Both the position numbers and the translations under genes were made by a program. DNA of 61,250 nt from Castellaniella caeni NBRC 101664 (lineage in GTDB: Bacteria; Pseudomonadota; Gammaproteobacteria; Burkholderiales; Burkholderiaceae_B). The stretch lies in contig NZ_BCWN01000023.1 in the NCBI RefSeq assembly GCF_001592225.1, forward strand, positions 1 to 61,250, given 5' to 3'. Position 1 is the first letter of the stretch; each line of letters begins with the position of its first letter. Below, in pieces: positions 40,614 to 51,799 of this stretch. The notes below the pieces were generated by a model. That model was not told the origin of the DNA, did not search any database, and saw only the letters and a program-made list of their open reading frames with translations.

Positions 40614-42071
40614 TCAGGCGCAGGTCTGCAGGGGGGCGTCGTGCGCGCGGGATGGGAGGGTGCCCAGCGTTGTGCCGAACCATCCCAGTTCCGCTCCCAG
40701 GGCTGTTACGTCACCCACGATGACGAGGGCGGGCGATTGGATGGCGTGTGCCTGTGCCTGCGTTTCGATGGTATCCAGCGTGGTGTGCAGCACCCGTTGT
40801 TCGGGCCGCGAGCCGTTTTCCACGATGGCGCAGGGAGTCTGCGGCGCGAGGCCGTCGGCCAGCAGTTGCTGGCGCAGGGTGGGCAGGCGTTCGACCCCCA
40901 TGTAAAAGACGTGCGTGCGACCGGTGTCCGGGGCGGGTGTTGTCGCAGGCGTGCTGCGCGCCGTTGTGGGCGCCACAGTGTCGTGCCGCCGGTGCGCCGT
41001 CGCCAGGGTGAGCGACTGGGCGTGGCCGCGCTGGGTCAGCGGGATGCCGGCGTAGGCGCCGCAGGCCAGCGCGGCGGTGATGCCGGGCACGACTTCGTAG
41101 GCGATGCCGTGGCGGCGCAGGTATTGCAGCTCTTCGCCACCGCGGCCAAAGATCATCGGGTCGCCGCCCTTCAGGCGCACCACGCAGCGCCCCTGGCGCG
41201 CGTGCGAGGCCATCAGCGCGTGGATACGCGCCTGGGTGGATTCGTGCGGGCCGCCCACGCGCTTGCCCACGTCGATCACCTCGGCGTCGCGCCGCGCCAG
41301 GGCCAGTACCTCGGCGCTCACCAGACGGTCGGTGAGAATCACGTCGGCTTCGTTCAGGGCCCGCAGGCCACGCAAGGTGAGCAGGCCGGGGTCGCCGGGG
41401 CCCGCGCCCACCAGCACGACTTTGCCCACGGGAGCCTGGGTATCCTGGCCCAACGCTTGCGTCAGCAGCGCCTCGGCCTCGGCTGGACGCTGGCGGCGCA
41501 GGGCGCCCAGAACGGGGCCATCGAGCAGCCAGTCGTAGAAGTCGCGCCGTGCCCGCAGCTGGGGGCGCGCCTGGCGGATCGCCAGGCGCTGGCGCTGCGC
41601 CAGGGCCGCCAGGGCGCCCAGCGCGGGCTCGAACAGGGATTCAATGCGCTCGCGCAGGCGCCGCGCGATCACCGGCGCGCTGCCGCCCGATGAGATGGCG
41701 ATGGTCAGCGGCGCGCGATCGACGATGGCGGGCACCTGCGCGCTGGAGAGCGCGGCGTCGTCCACCACGTTGCAGAAAATCCGCCGGGCTTCGGCGGCCT
41801 GCGCCACCTGGCGGTTGAGCGCGGTGTTGCTGGTGGCCGCGACGACGAACCAGGCCGTGTCGAGCCAGGCGGGGTCGAAGGGCGCCAGGCGCAGTTCGAT
41901 CGTGCCCGCCTGCGCGCGGGCCTGCACCTGGGGGTGCGCCGCGTGGGCACCGACGATGACGCGTGCCCCGGCGGACAGCAGCAGGCCGATCTTGCGGTCG
42001 GCCACAGGGCCCGCGCCGACCACCAGCACCGTGCGGCCTTTCAGTTGGGTGAAGAGCGGAAACAGATCCAT
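40614..42071 (-). CDS. cysG: siroheme synthase (multifunctional CysG)
   Basis: Makes siroheme for sulfite reductase: uroporphyrinogen III methylation, NAD-dependent dehydrogenation, iron insertion. 485 residues from ATG 42071. The N-terminal CysG domain begins [21 protein letters not shown] with NAD motif GAGPVA and a conserved Ser in [16 protein letters not shown]. The C-terminal CobA domain (~215 onward) has [34 protein letters not shown] and [11 protein letters not shown] Thr/Pro/Ala-rich stretch replaces the usual loop near 395-415. It follows cysI by 4 bp, so siroheme synthesis is coupled to the enzyme that needs it. Confidence 0.95.
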   Translation of the reverse strand: MDLFPLFTQLKGRTVLVVGAGPVADRKIGLLLSAGARVIVGAHAAHPQVQARAQAGTIELRLAPFDPAWLDTAWFVVAATSNTALNRQVAQAAEARRIFCNVVDDAALSSAQVPAIVDRAPLTIAISSGGSAPVIARRLRERIESLFEPALGALAALAQRQRLAIRQARPQLRARRDFYDWLLDGPVLGALRRQRPAEAEALLTQALGQDTQAPVGKVVLVGAGPGDPGLLTLRGLRALNEADVILTDRLVSAEVLALARRDAEVIDVGKRVGGPHESTQARIHALMASHARQGRCVVRLKGGDPMIFGRGGEELQYLRRHGIAYEVVPGITAALACGAYAGIPLTQRGHAQSLTLATAHRRHDTVAPTTARSTPATTPAPDTGRTHVFYMGVERLPTLRQQLLADGLAPQTPCAIVENGSRPEQRVLHTTLDTIETQAQAHAIQSPALVIVGDVTALGAELGWFGTTLGTLPSRAHDAPLQTCA

Positions 42072-42075
42072 GACG

Positions 42076-43737
42076 TCACACCACCCCGGTGCGTACCAGG
42101 AAGTCGCCAAACGCCTCGCTCGTCTGGCGCTGCGTCGCGTACGCGCCAAAGAGCGTGTCCAGACTGTCCAGGATTTCCGGCTCGGCGATGTTTTCTTTAT
42201 AGAGGCGGTTGAGCCGCTCGCCAACGAAATCCGCCCCCAGGCGCAGGTCGTAGCGGCCCAGGGCGCGGCCGACCAGGGCGATCTCGCCCAGATAGGGCCG
42301 CGAGCAGCCGTTGGGGCAGCCCGAAATGCGCAGCAGGATGGGCTCGTCGCGCAGGCCGTGCTTGTCGAGCAGGGCTTCGAGCTTGGGCAGCAGAATGGGC
42401 GTGTAGCGCTCGCTCTCGGCCATGGCCAGGCCGCAGGTGGGCAGGGCCACACAGGCGATGTGATGGCGGCGGATGCCGCTTTGCGCCTTGTAGCCGTCCA
42501 GCCCGTATTCCTCGACCAGGGCATCGATGGCCGGGCGGTCGGCCTCGTCCACGTTGGCGATCACCAGGTTCTGGTTGCAGGTGAGGCGGATTTCCCCCTT
42601 GAGCACTTTGGCGATCTCGCGCATGCCGGTCTGCAGGCGCAGGCCGTCGTGATCCCACAGGCGACCCGAGGCGATGTACAGCCCCAGGTGCCAGCGGCCA
42701 TCCTGGCCGCGTGCCCAGCCGTAGCGGTCACCGTTGCTTTCGAAGCGGTAAGCGCGCGCCGCTTGCAGGGTGCGTCCGCTGCGTTCCTGAATCTGTGCGC
42801 GAAACCAGTCCACCCCCAGGCGATCGACCGTGTATTTCAGGCGCGCGTGCTGGCGTTCTTTGCGGTCGCCGTGGTCGCGTTGCAGCGTGACCACGGCCTC
42901 GGCCACGGCGATCAGGTCGTCGGGCGTGACGAAGCCCACCATCGAACCCAGCCGCGGATACGTGGTGGGGTCGCCCGCCGTCGCCCCCATGCCGCCGCCC
43001 ACGGCCACGTTGAAGCCTTGCAGTGTGCCGTTCTCGATGATGGCCACCAGGCCCAGGTCATTGGCGAAGACGTCGCAGTCGTTGGTGGGCGGAATGGCAA
43101 TGCCGATCTTGAACTTGCGTGGCAGGTAGGCCGAATTGTTGCCGTAGATGGGTTCGTCGTCCGCCGCTTCGCCGACCTTTTCACCGCCCAGCCAGATTTC
43201 GGCGTAGGCCGTGGTGCGCGGCAGGAAGTGGTTGGAGAGCTTCAGCACCCAGGCTTGCGTCAGCGCGTGTTCGCTGGACAGGTACGGGTTGACCGAACTG
43301 ATCACCTGGCGGTTGACGTCGCCGCAGGCGGCGATCGTGGTGGCCCGGGCCGCGTGGATGCCCTGCATGAAGGCGCGCAGATTGCGCTTGAGAATCCCGT
43401 GCCACTGGAAGGTCTGGCGCGTGGTGATGCGAAGGCCGCGCGTGGCGTAGTCTTGTGCCAGTTGATCCAGCGCCAGCCACTGTTCGGGCGGGATGACGCC
43501 GCCTGGCAGGCGGGCGCGCACCATGAATGCGTAGGCGGGTTCCAGTTTTTGCTTGCGCCGCTCGTCGCGGATGTCGCGGTCGTCCTGCATGTAGCTGCCA
43601 TGAAACTTCAGCAGCTTGGTGTCCGCCTCGGGGATGGCGCCGGTGACCGGGTTTTCGAGTTCCTTGGCGATGGTGCCGCGCAGAAAGCGACTTTTGGTCT
43701 TGATGTCTTCAAGCGGAGAGAGGGGAGAAATGCTCAT
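42076..43737 (-). CDS. cysI: sulfite reductase hemoprotein (beta) subunit
   Basis: Reduces sulfite to sulfide at a siroheme-[4Fe-4S] centre in assimilatory sulfur metabolism. 553 residues (E. coli 570). Cluster ligands are in [15 protein letters not shown] (~430) and [11 protein letters not shown] (~472). Substrate-binding Arg/Lys residues lie in [15 protein letters not shown] and the paired half-domain. [20 protein letters not shown] is the NirS/SiR signature region. It sits between cysJ and cysG on one strand. Confidence 0.94.
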   Translation of the reverse strand: MSISPLSPLEDIKTKSRFLRGTIAKELENPVTGAIPEADTKLLKFHGSYMQDDRDIRDERRKQKLEPAYAFMVRARLPGGVIPPEQWLALDQLAQDYATRGLRITTRQTFQWHGILKRNLRAFMQGIHAARATTIAACGDVNRQVISSVNPYLSSEHALTQAWVLKLSNHFLPRTTAYAEIWLGGEKVGEAADDEPIYGNNSAYLPRKFKIGIAIPPTNDCDVFANDLGLVAIIENGTLQGFNVAVGGGMGATAGDPTTYPRLGSMVGFVTPDDLIAVAEAVVTLQRDHGDRKERQHARLKYTVDRLGVDWFRAQIQERSGRTLQAARAYRFESNGDRYGWARGQDGRWHLGLYIASGRLWDHDGLRLQTGMREIAKVLKGEIRLTCNQNLVIANVDEADRPAIDALVEEYGLDGYKAQSGIRRHHIACVALPTCGLAMAESERYTPILLPKLEALLDKHGLRDEPILLRISGCPNGCSRPYLGEIALVGRALGRYDLRLGADFVGERLNRLYKENIAEPEILDSLDTLFGAYATQRQTSEAFGDFLVRTGVV

Positions 43738-43835
43738 GTCGGGTCAACTGGAATGGAAAAAGGTGCCCACCGGCAACCGGACGAGCCGGTGCCTGGATGA
43801 ATGTGGATGGGGACAATCGGGGGAGGGTGGCGTGT

Positions 43836-45647
43836 TCAGTACACGTCGCGCGCGTAGCGGCCTTGGGCTGAAAGATCGTCCAGCCATTGGCGGGCGCCTT
43901 CTTCGTCCAGCCCCCCCTGGTCGCGGGCGATCTCCAGCAGGGCGGCATTGACGTCGCGGGCCATACGGTTGGCATCGCCGCAGACGTAGACATGGGCACC
44001 GGCCTGAATCCAGTCGTAGACGTCGGCGCCTTGTTCCAGCAGCTTGTGCTGCACATAGACCTTGTCGCCCTGGTCGCGCGAGAAAGCCAGGTCGATGCGG
44101 TTCAGGCTGCCGTCCTTCAGGGCCTGCTGCCATTCGGTCTGGTAGAGAAAGTCGCTGGTGAAGTGCGGGTTGCCGAAAAACAGCCAGTTGCGCCCGTCGG
44201 CGCCCGCTTCGGCGCGAGCCTGCACGAAGGCGCGAAACGGCGCCACGCCCGTGCCTGCGCCGATCATGATGATGTCGCGCGCCGGGTCGGCGGGCAGGCG
44301 AAAACGGCTGTTTTCCTCGATGAAGACCGGCACCGTTTCGCCTTCGGCCCGTTCGGACAGAAAGTGCGAGGCTACTCCCCAGCGGGATTCACCGTCCTGC
44401 TCGAAGGCCACATGGCCCAGGGTCAGGTGCACCTCGTCTTCGGAGACCGCCGTGCTCGATGCGATCGAATACAGCCGGGGCGTGAGGGGGCGCAAGGCGG
44501 CTACCAGTTCGGGCCCGCTCCAGCGGCTGGGCCATTGGCGCAGCGCGTCGATAAGTTGATGGCTGCCTAGATAGGCGGCCAGCTGCTCGCGGGCTTCGGG
44601 TTTCAGCAGCTCGTTGAGCGAGGCCTGCTGGGCGCGCTCAGCCAGCGCCGTCAGAAAAGGCCGGGTCAGCACGGTCAGTTCGCGGTAACGCCCCAGCCAT
44701 TCGCCCAGCGGGCGCTGGGTGCCCTGGTGATCCACCGTGTCGGCGGCATTCAGCCCCGTGGTCTCCAGGATGCGCGCTACCAGCGTGTCGTCCTGCACCG
44801 GCCAGACGCCCAAGGCATCGCCCGGTTCATATTGCAGATTGCTGCCTTCCAGTGAGAGTTCGATGTGGCGCACGTCGCGGTCGCTGTCGCGCCCGGTGAT
44901 GGGTTGGTTGAGCAGCACCTCGGCCTGAAAGGGGCGATCTCGCGTGAATTTCTCGGCCTGGGGGTGCAGCGGCGTCACCGTCGCCTGCGGCGCGGCGGCG
45001 CCGCCCGGTTTCAGGGCTTCACGGGCCTGTTCCAGGGCCTTGGTCTGCCAGGGGCCCGCCACGGTGTCGATGTCCAGGTCGGCGGTGCCTGCGTCTTGCA
45101 GGCGCTGCGCGCCCAGTTCAGCCAGGCGGGCATCCACCTTCTGGGAAATGCCACAGAAAGACGGATAGCTGGAATCGCCCAGCCCCAGCACGGCGTACTT
45201 CAGCCGGGGCAGCTTGGGTGCCCGCTTGCCCAGCACGAACTCCACCCAGGCGATGGAATCGTCCGGGGCGTCGCCGTCGCCCTGGGTGCTCATGACGACG
45301 TACAGCAGCTGTTCGTCTTTCAGTTCTTTGGTCTTGTACTGGTCGGCGCGCACCAGGCGGGCTTCCAGCCCCTGTGCCTGCACCTGTTCGTAGAGTTGCG
45401 TGGCGAGCCGCTTGGCGTTGCCCGTCTGGCTGCCGTACAGAATGGTCAGCCGCTGCGCCGCGTCCGTGGCGGGGGCGGCGGCGACGCTCAAGGGCGGTGC
45501 CGCGACGGCTTCGCGGGCGGGCTGGCGGGCCTGGGCAATGCCGGCAAAATAACCCGACAGCCAGTGCAGGCTGGAGGATTCCAGTGTGCCGGCCAGTTCG
45601 GCAATCAGCGTATGGTGGGCCTCGGGGACGTAATTGGGCGCGAGCAT
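43836..45647 (-). CDS. cysJ: sulfite reductase flavoprotein (alpha) subunit
   Basis: Transfers NADPH electrons through FAD and FMN to CysI. 603 residues. The FMN-binding flavodoxin domain is at ~65-210 (LTILYGSQTGNAKRLATQLY, STQGDGDAPDD, LGLGDSSYPSFC). The FAD/NADPH reductase domain follows, with RLYSIASS for FAD, MIGAGTGVAPFRAFVQ and FFGNPHFTSDFLYQTEW for NADPH, and the C-terminal YARDVY as usual. cysI follows after ~98 bp. A perfect inverted repeat (45717-45744) lies upstream as a possible operator. Confidence 0.95.
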   Translation of the reverse strand: MLAPNYVPEAHHTLIAELAGTLESSSLHWLSGYFAGIAQARQPAREAVAAPPLSVAAAPATDAAQRLTILYGSQTGNAKRLATQLYEQVQAQGLEARLVRADQYKTKELKDEQLLYVVMSTQGDGDAPDDSIAWVEFVLGKRAPKLPRLKYAVLGLGDSSYPSFCGISQKVDARLAELGAQRLQDAGTADLDIDTVAGPWQTKALEQAREALKPGGAAAPQATVTPLHPQAEKFTRDRPFQAEVLLNQPITGRDSDRDVRHIELSLEGSNLQYEPGDALGVWPVQDDTLVARILETTGLNAADTVDHQGTQRPLGEWLGRYRELTVLTRPFLTALAERAQQASLNELLKPEAREQLAAYLGSHQLIDALRQWPSRWSGPELVAALRPLTPRLYSIASSTAVSEDEVHLTLGHVAFEQDGESRWGVASHFLSERAEGETVPVFIEENSRFRLPADPARDIIMIGAGTGVAPFRAFVQARAEAGADGRNWLFFGNPHFTSDFLYQTEWQQALKDGSLNRIDLAFSRDQGDKVYVQHKLLEQGADVYDWIQAGAHVYVCGDANRMARDVNAALLEIARDQGGLDEEGARQWLDDLSAQGRYARDVY

Positions 45648-45716
45648 GGCATGACCTTGGTCAGACGAAAGAAGCGTCCATTCTGAGGGGCTTCCGGCAT
45701 GCCGTGAACGAAGCGA

Positions 45717-45744
45717 TGCTTATGTTTTTATGCGCATATAAGCA
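45717..45744. promoter_or_regulatory. inverted repeat upstream of cysJ
   Basis: TGCTTAT and ATAAGCA arms around a 14-bp AT-rich spacer that itself contains ATGCGCAT. It is centred ~83 bp before the cysJ ATG in an otherwise GC-rich region. CysB or another LysR-type regulator would be the natural candidate; this is inference. Confidence 0.45.
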
Positions 45745-45786
45745 AATATCCCGGGGGATGGTGCGCGCCTTTGGTGGGCATCGGCC

Positions 45787-46659
45787 TCAGGCCCGTTGCG
45801 ACAGGGCCTGGCTTGCGGACAGGTCGAGGTGTTCGGGGTGGGCGTACACCGTGAAGCGGTCTTCGCGTGCGAACCCGGCCAGCAGGATGCCCGCCGAGTG
45901 GGCCAGCTCGATGGCGAGGGTGGTGGGGGCCGAGACGGCCACCAGCGCGCGTACGCCCGCCGCGTGGGTTTTCTGCACCATCTCGAAACTGGCCCGGCTG
46001 GACACCACGATGAAGCCCTGGGTGCGGTCGGTGGGTTCGCACAGCAGACGGCCGATGAGTTTGTCGAGGGCATTGTGGCGGCCCACGTCTTCGTAGATGA
46101 AGGCGATGCTGCCTTGTGTCGTGGCCCAGGCGGCGGCGTGCGTGGCGCCAGTGAGGTTGTGCAGGGGCTGACATTGTCGCAGCTGGCCCAGGGCGTGGTC
46201 GATGGCCGCGCGCGTCCAGGGGCTTGCGGGCGCGGCCAGGGCTGGCAGGGCACGAGGCACTTCGCCCAGGCTTTCCACGCCGCACAGGCCGCAGCTGGTG
46301 CGCCCCATGAGGCTGCGGCGGCGCAGCTTGAGGGCGTGCAGCCGGGCGCTGGTGATGCGCAGATGGGCAATCAGGCCCAGGGCCGTGGTCTCGACGTCGA
46401 GATCCAGCACGTCGGCGGGGGATTCGATGATGCCTTCGGTAAACGAAAAGCCCAGGGCCAGTTCTTCGATGTGTGCGGGGCTGGCCATCAGGGCGGCGTG
46501 CGAGATGCCGTTGTATTCCAGCGCCACGGCCTGTTCGCGGGCGATGTCGTCGTGACCGGCGTCGGCCTGCGGGCCGCGCACCCGGACGACGTCGCGCAGG
46601 ACGTGCGGGGTGTTGCCTGCCAGGGCTTCGGGGGTGAAGGCGGAATTGATCAGGGCCAT
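45787..46659 (-). CDS. fdhD: formate dehydrogenase accessory sulfurtransferase FdhD
   Basis: Moves sulfur from IscS to the molybdenum/tungsten-bis-MGD cofactor, needed for formate dehydrogenase activity. 290 residues from ATG 46659. Motifs: EYNGISHAALMASPAHIEEL, ALGFSFTEGII, the catalytic Cys pair in SCGLCGVESLGE (~125), EDVGRHNALDKLIG and SSRASFEMVQK. It lies 10 bp downstream of tRNA-Sec on the same strand, closing the selenocysteine/formate dehydrogenase cluster. Confidence 0.96.
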   Translation of the reverse strand: MALINSAFTPEALAGNTPHVLRDVVRVRGPQADAGHDDIAREQAVALEYNGISHAALMASPAHIEELALGFSFTEGIIESPADVLDLDVETTALGLIAHLRITSARLHALKLRRRSLMGRTSCGLCGVESLGEVPRALPALAAPASPWTRAAIDHALGQLRQCQPLHNLTGATHAAAWATTQGSIAFIYEDVGRHNALDKLIGRLLCEPTDRTQGFIVVSSRASFEMVQKTHAAGVRALVAVSAPTTLAIELAHSAGILLAGFAREDRFTVYAHPEHLDLSASQALSQRA

Positions 46660-46668
46660 GGCAAAGAA

Positions 46669-46764
46669 TGGCGGAAGGCAGCAGGAGTCGAACCTACCTG
46701 GGAACGTCTGACGCCCCCCACTGGGTTTGAAGCCCAGCCGTGCCACCGGACACGCATGCCTTCC
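46669..46764 (-). tRNA. selC: tRNA-Sec (selenocysteine, anticodon TCA)
   Basis: 96 nt including encoded CCA. Acceptor stem of 8 bp (GGAAGGCA/TGCCTTCC), discriminator G, anticodon loop CTTCAAA giving TCA in a CTGGG/CCCAG-type stem, a long extra arm (GGGGGGCG...CGTTCCC region) and T loop GTTCGACTC. These are the diagnostic oddities of selenocysteine tRNA: 8-bp acceptor, long variable arm, UCA. It lies between selB and fdhD, all minus strand, so it is probably processed from the cluster transcript or has its own promoter within the selB 3' end. Confidence 0.96.
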
Positions 46765-46774
46765 TTGTGAGCCA

Positions 46775-48703
46775 TTATGACAGTTTTTTCCAAAATGCCG
46801 CGCTGTCCCCACGGGGGACGTGCCGGTCGCGCAGGCGCCGCGTATAGCCTGCCCGGTCGAAGAATTCGAGTACCTGGATGGCGCGCTTGCGTCCCAGCCC
46901 GCTGGCATCGCGAAACTGGGCCGCCGTGACGCCCTGCGCGCCGCCAAGGGTGTCCAGCAAGGCGGCCAGGCGGGCGATCTGCTGCCGGTCGTAGAACAGG
47001 TCGGGCACCACCTGGTGCAGGTGCCCCGTGCGGGCCATCTTGCGCAGCAGGCCGCGCACCTGGTCTTCGGCCTGCTGGTGCTGTTTGGCGAGGTCGCGCA
47101 CCCAGGGTGGGTCGTAGGCCCCGCTGTGGATCGCCTGCCCCAGGTCTTGCGCGAGGCGCGCTTCTTCGGGGGCCAGGGTGATGGTGTGGCTGGGCAGGTG
47201 CAACCAGGGGCCGTTGCGCGCCAGCCGCCCGTCACTGACGAGTGCGTCGCACAGGGCGGCCCAGAGAGATTCGCTGGCCGTGGGCAGGGCCATGCGCCGC
47301 AGGCGGGCGGCGTCGATGCCGGGTTCTTCGGGCCAGCGTTCGTGGTAGTGGCCCAGCACGTCCAGCACGCTCTGGCCGAGCGCATCCCAGTGGGCGCGCG
47401 CGATGAGGATGCGGCTGGCGTGCGTCGCCCGGGCCTGCACCCAGAGGATGTCCGGCGCGAGGTCGTCCGCCTGCGCCGGGCGCCCGAGCAGGCGCAGCAG
47501 CACGGGTTCGGCCAGCCCCATCGGGGCCTGCCGCACCAGGGCAGCCAGCTGGGCGTCTTGCTGGAAGCGGCTGAGGGACTGCAGCCAGGCCAGGCGCTGC
47601 GCCGACTTGCGCTTGCGTTCGGGGGCGTTGGCGTCCAGCACCGTGCCGCCGCCGATGGTCTGGCTGGCCTGTGCGTTGCGGATGATGAAACGATCCGCCG
47701 CCATGGCGCACACGGGGGTGTCGAACACCAGCTGCACCCAGCCCGTCTGGCCCGGCGCGAGGACGTCGGCCGACAACGGCACGGCGTGCGCCAGCTGGTG
47801 GCTGGCCCCCAGGTGGACGTGCACTGGCGTCCAGGCGCGGATGGGGTGCTCGGCGCTGGCCAGCAGGCGCAGTTGCGTATCGATGTGGGTCGCGGGCACG
47901 AAGCAGCGTTGATCCGCGATCCAGTTGCCGCGCTCGATGCTGCCGAGTTCGACGCCGGTGATGTTCAGCGCGCAGCGCTGGCCCGCGTCGGCGTGCGTGG
48001 CGGCCTGGTTCTGCGCGTGGATCGAGCGCACCCGGACGGGCTTGCCCTGCGGCATCAGGTGCAGCACGCTTGCCGGGTCGTCCAGGCGCACCGTGCCCGC
48101 CTCGACCGTGCCGGTGACGATGGTGCCGTGCCCGGGCAGCGAGAAGGCGCGGTCGATGGCCAGGCGAAACAGGCCCTGGCTGTCGTGACGGGTGAACTGC
48201 CGCGATTGCGTATACAGATGGGCCAGCAGCGCCCGCAGGGCGGGCGAATCGGCCTGTGTGGCATCCACCGTGAAGCGCGCAGCATCGGCCAGGAACGTAT
48301 CCGCCGTCAGGGCCTGGATTTGCTGCAGCGCCGTGGCCTGCCGGGCGTCGTCGGCGCGGTCGCATTTGGTGAGCACGACCGCGCCGTGGCGGATGCCCAG
48401 CAGGGTGAGGATGGCCAGGTGCTCGCGGGTTTGCGGCATGACGCCGTCGTCGGCGGCCACCACCAGCAGGCCGAAGTCGATGCCGCTGGCCCCGGCCGCC
48501 ATGGTGTGTACCAGGCGCTCGTGGCCGGGCACATCGATGAAGCCCAGCGTGGCGCCGTCCGCCGCGCTGAGATAGGCGTAGCCCAGCTCGATCGAGATGC
48601 CGCGTTTTTTTTCTTCGGCCAGGCGGTCAGTGTCCACCCCGGTGAGCGCGCGCACCAGCGTGGTCTTGCCGTGGTCGATGTGGCCAGCCGTACCGATGAT
48701 CAT
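46775..48703 (-). CDS. selB: selenocysteine-specific elongation factor SelB
   Basis: EF-Tu-like GTPase that carries Sec-tRNA to UGA codons by binding the SECIS hairpin. 642 residues (E. coli 614). G1 motif [17 protein letters not shown] at ~4-20, [11 protein letters not shown] (switch), [12 protein letters not shown] (G3), LTKCDRAD (G4). Domains II-III follow, then the C-terminal winged-helix array (from ~430) that grips SECIS RNA and ends in a basic stretch. Its ATG overlaps the selA stop (ATGA at 48700-48703), so the two are coupled. Confidence 0.96.
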   Translation of the reverse strand: MIIGTAGHIDHGKTTLVRALTGVDTDRLAEEKKRGISIELGYAYLSAADGATLGFIDVPGHERLVHTMAAGASGIDFGLLVVAADDGVMPQTREHLAILTLLGIRHGAVVLTKCDRADDARQATALQQIQALTADTFLADAARFTVDATQADSPALRALLAHLYTQSRQFTRHDSQGLFRLAIDRAFSLPGHGTIVTGTVEAGTVRLDDPASVLHLMPQGKPVRVRSIHAQNQAATHADAGQRCALNITGVELGSIERGNWIADQRCFVPATHIDTQLRLLASAEHPIRAWTPVHVHLGASHQLAHAVPLSADVLAPGQTGWVQLVFDTPVCAMAADRFIIRNAQASQTIGGGTVLDANAPERKRKSAQRLAWLQSLSRFQQDAQLAALVRQAPMGLAEPVLLRLLGRPAQADDLAPDILWVQARATHASRILIARAHWDALGQSVLDVLGHYHERWPEEPGIDAARLRRMALPTASESLWAALCDALVSDGRLARNGPWLHLPSHTITLAPEEARLAQDLGQAIHSGAYDPPWVRDLAKQHQQAEDQVRGLLRKMARTGHLHQVVPDLFYDRQQIARLAALLDTLGGAQGVTAAQFRDASGLGRKRAIQVLEFFDRAGYTRRLRDRHVPRGDSAAFWKKLS

Positions 48704-50133
48704 GCGTCGGGGGCCTCCAGTTGGGCTGTGAAGGCGGCTTCGTCGGCGGGTTCGAGACAGCGCAGGTCGAGCCACAGAGTATCTTGGGCAATGCGCCCGA
48801 TGACGGGGCGTGGCAGCTGGCGCAGGCGCTGTTCGAGCGCGTGCAGGGCCTTGCCGCCGCGGCCCGCACCGCTGCTGCGAATGCCCAGGCCATAGCTGGG
48901 CAGCTGATCGACGGGCAGGGCGCCGCTGCCGATCTGGCTGAACAGGGGCTCGGCGCTGACTGTGTACTGTCGCGTGACGGCCTGTTGCACGTGCGCCTGC
49001 AGCCGCAGGGCCTGTTGCCGCATTTCGCCCATGGGGCGGGTGAGCAGGCGCAGGGTGGTGAGCCGCTGGGCCAGGTGTTCGGGGTCGCGGTACAGCTGCA
49101 AGACGGGTTCGAGCGCGGCGAGCGTGAGCTTGCCCACCCGCAGCGCGCGCTTGAGCGGGTTTTTCTTGATGCGTTGGATGAGTTCGCGGCGGCCGACCAA
49201 CAGCCCCGCCTGCGGGCCACCCAGCAGCTTGTCGCCGCTGAATGTGACGATGTCGGCCCCGGATTCGATGGTCTGGCGCACGGTGGTTTCTTTGGGCAGC
49301 CCCCACTGGGTGAGGTCGAGCAGGGTGCCGCTGCCCAGATCGACGGCGCTGGGGATGCCCGCCGCCCGGGCGATGCGCGCCATGGCATCGACCTCGACGC
49401 TGTGCGTGAAGCCCGAGATGGCGTAATTGCTGCAATGCACTTTCATCAGCAGGCCGGTACGCGCGGTGATGGCTTGTTCGTAGTCGGCGGTATGGGTGCG
49501 GTTGGTGGTGCCGACTTCGCGCAGCTTGGCGCCGGCGCGCTGCATGATGTCGGGTACGCGAAAGGCCCCGCCGATTTCGACCAGTTCGCCGCGCGAGACG
49601 ATGACTTCGCGCCGGTTGGCGAGCGCATTGAGCATGAGGAAGACGGCGGCGGCATTGTTGTTGACGACGGTGGCGGCCTCGGCGCCGGTCAGTTCGCAGA
49701 TGAGTTCGCCGATGAGGTCGTCGCGGTCGCCCCGGCGCCCGGTTGCCAGGTTGAATTCGAGGTTGGCGGGGGCCTGCATGGCCTGCACGACCGCCTGGAT
49801 GGCGGCCTCGGGCAGCAGGGCGCGGCCCAGATTGGTGTGCAGCACCGTGCCCGTGAGGTTGAAGACGGCCTGCAGCCGGGGCCGTGCGGCGACGGCCAGG
49901 CGATCGCGTGCCTGAGCAAGCAGGGTGGCCACCGCCAGCGCCTCGGGGCTGGCCTGCCCGCGAAGCACCTGTTCACGGGCCTCGGACAGCAGGGCGCGCA
50001 GGGCCGACAGCAGCTGGCTGCGCCCGTGCCGGGCAATGAGCGCGGCGCTGCCCGCGTCGCCCAGCAGCCGATCGACGCTGGGGATGTCCGACAGGCGGGC
50101 AGCGGCCCGCGCGGGCTGGGGAATGGCTGCCAT
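48700..50133 (-). CDS. selA: L-seryl-tRNA(Sec) selenium transferase
   Basis: PLP enzyme converting Ser-tRNA-Sec to Sec-tRNA-Sec using selenophosphate. 477 residues. The N-terminal tRNA-binding helices start [20 protein letters not shown]. Motifs include [55 protein letters not shown] and the PLP lysine in [13 protein letters not shown] (~300). It is flanked by fdhE (10 bp) and selB (4-bp overlap). No selD (selenophosphate synthetase) occurs in the window, so it must be elsewhere for the system to work. Confidence 0.96.
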   Translation of the reverse strand: MAAIPQPARAAARLSDIPSVDRLLGDAGSAALIARHGRSQLLSALRALLSEAREQVLRGQASPEALAVATLLAQARDRLAVAARPRLQAVFNLTGTVLHTNLGRALLPEAAIQAVVQAMQAPANLEFNLATGRRGDRDDLIGELICELTGAEAATVVNNNAAAVFLMLNALANRREVIVSRGELVEIGGAFRVPDIMQRAGAKLREVGTTNRTHTADYEQAITARTGLLMKVHCSNYAISGFTHSVEVDAMARIARAAGIPSAVDLGSGTLLDLTQWGLPKETTVRQTIESGADIVTFSGDKLLGGPQAGLLVGRRELIQRIKKNPLKRALRVGKLTLAALEPVLQLYRDPEHLAQRLTTLRLLTRPMGEMRQQALRLQAHVQQAVTRQYTVSAEPLFSQIGSGALPVDQLPSYGLGIRSSGAGRGGKALHALEQRLRQLPRPVIGRIAQDTLWLDLRCLEPADEAAFTAQLEAPDA

Positions 50134-50143
50134 GATGCCGCGC

Positions 50144-51085
50144 CTATTCGGAGGTGGCGGCGGCGCCCTGCCACAGCAGCGGGTTGCCGCTGGCGCGCGA
50201 ATAGCCGGCTTCGCCCATCAGGACGTCGAGCGGAATGCTGGCCAGGTCGTCGGCCACGGGTTCGACCTCGAGGTCTTTTTCCTGGTTGAAGAGCTTGCGG
50301 TAGCTGTGGCATTCGTCGCAGGATTCGGCCTGGATGGCTTCGGGGCCGCCTTCGATGCTGTGGTACAGGATGGATTTGTTGTTCTCGCAGTGCGTACAGG
50401 TGACGCGCACGACGTGCCATTCGGTGGCGCACAGCGAACAGCAGAGAAAGCGCAGGCCGTCGCGCGTGCCGCCCACCCGCTGGATGCTGGCCACGGGCAG
50501 GCTGCCGCAGACCGGGCAGGTGCCAAACGGCGTGCCATGGGGCACCTGGACGGGGTCGAGGCGACTGGCCTGGGCCGTCCAGTACACCTGCAGGGCAGCC
50601 ATTATGAAAGGTGCCTGCTGGCAGTCGATGTCGGCGTCGCGTTCGGCCAGAATGGCGTCCGCCAGCGATTCAAGGTCGTCGGGCGACTGGGTGCGCAGCG
50701 TCTGCAGCTGAGTCATGACGCTGCGCGTCTGCGGAGTGAGCGTGTCGAGCCCCGCCAGCTGATCGAGCAAGGCCTGCAGCACGTGCCGCCAGCTGGGGTC
50801 GCGTTCTCGGCCGATGGCCTGCAAGGGCGGCATGCCGTGTGCCTGGGCCAGTTGCAGGGCTTCGGGGTCGAGAGTGGGGGCCGGGCAGTCGGGCAGCAGC
50901 CGGTGCTGGATGTCGGCGATTTGCGCCATCAGCTGCAGGTAGGCCGCGGCTGCGTGGCCCGCCGAGAGCTGCCGCAGCCGGGCGGCCCGTTCGGCGAAAA
51001 CGGTGCCGCCTTCGGGCAGGCGCAGACGGGGGATTTTCGTGTGGTCCAGCGATTCGATTTCGCCGCGTTCGAGGATACGTTGCAA
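50144..51085 (-). CDS. fdhE: formate dehydrogenase accessory protein FdhE
   Basis: Needed for maturation/activation of respiratory formate dehydrogenase. 313 residues (E. coli 309). Rubredoxin-like zinc/iron motifs: [58 protein letters not shown]-like [19 protein letters not shown] closes the family pattern. The start is TTG at 51085: AGGAG lies 6 bases upstream, while the upstream in-frame ATG (51139) has no ribosome site and adds 18 unrelated residues. selA follows after 10 bp. Confidence 0.93.
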   Translation of the reverse strand: MQRILERGEIESLDHTKIPRLRLPEGGTVFAERAARLRQLSAGHAAAAYLQLMAQIADIQHRLLPDCPAPTLDPEALQLAQAHGMPPLQAIGRERDPSWRHVLQALLDQLAGLDTLTPQTRSVMTQLQTLRTQSPDDLESLADAILAERDADIDCQQAPFIMAALQVYWTAQASRLDPVQVPHGTPFGTCPVCGSLPVASIQRVGGTRDGLRFLCCSLCATEWHVVRVTCTHCENNKSILYHSIEGGPEAIQAESCDECHSYRKLFNQEKDLEVEPVADDLASIPLDVLMGEAGYSRASGNPLLWQGAAATSE

Positions 51086-51163
51086 CGTGTTCTCCTGAAA
51101 GACTGACTGCCTGCGTACCGCCAGGCAGTCATGGATCATCGGCCCTGGGAAAGAGCGTAGCGC

Positions 51164-51799
51164 CTATTTGCGGGCGGCCTTCTGCGTCTGGCGAAACCAG
51201 GCGTGGTGGTGTTTCCAGGCCCAGCCCGCCGTGACGCTGCCGCGCGTCATGGCGCGCATCGAGCCCTTGACCCAGATGCCCGCGTAGATGTGGATGATGA
51301 TGGTGCAGATCATGACGAAGGCGAAAATGGCATGCAGCGCCGACGCCAGCTGCACCACGCCCATGCTGAAGTACAGGCTGAAGTATTCGCGCCACATCAC
51401 CAGGCCCGTGAGGATGAGCCCGATCATGCAGATGACGGATACCCAGTACACCAGCTTCTGCCCGGCGTTGTAGCGCCCGACTTCGGGCACCCTTTCTTCG
51501 TGCTTGTTGATGACGTCGTTGACATGACACAGCCATTGGCGGTCGCTTTTGCCGATGCCGTTGTGACGGATCATGCGCAAGGCCAGGATCAAGAACAGCA
51601 GGAACATCAGCACGCCCACGAATGGGTGCAGGATGCGCGTCCAGGTGCCGCCTCCGAAGAGGTTGGTGAGCCAGAACAGGGCCGGATGGAACAGGGCGAG
51701 CCCCGAGAGCGCCAGCAGGATGAAGAGGATGGCCACCGCCCAGTGGTTGCTGCGCTGGCTGGCGGTGTACCGATCGATAAGCCTGGGGGTATCGCTCAT
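51164..51799 (-). CDS. fdnI: formate dehydrogenase cytochrome b556 (gamma) subunit
   Basis: Membrane diheme subunit passing electrons from FdnH to menaquinone/ubiquinone. 211 residues, four transmembrane helices ([22 protein letters not shown]-adjacent [58 protein letters not shown]). Candidate heme-ligand His occur in SQRSNHW, LHAIF and IIIHIYAG. Its start overlaps the fdnH stop by 4 bp. fdhE follows after ~78 bp. Confidence 0.95.
   Translation of the reverse strand: MSDTPRLIDRYTASQRSNHWAVAILFILLALSGLALFHPALFWLTNLFGGGTWTRILHPFVGVLMFLLFLILALRMIRHNGIGKSDRQWLCHVNDVINKHEERVPEVGRYNAGQKLVYWVSVICMIGLILTGLVMWREYFSLYFSMGVVQLASALHAIFAFVMICTIIIHIYAGIWVKGSMRAMTRGSVTAGWAWKHHHAWFRQTQKAARK

Noticed and set aside
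46820-48895. A 691-codon plus-strand frame opposite selB
   Set aside because: Antisense shadow; selB has complete GTPase motifs and is coupled to selA.
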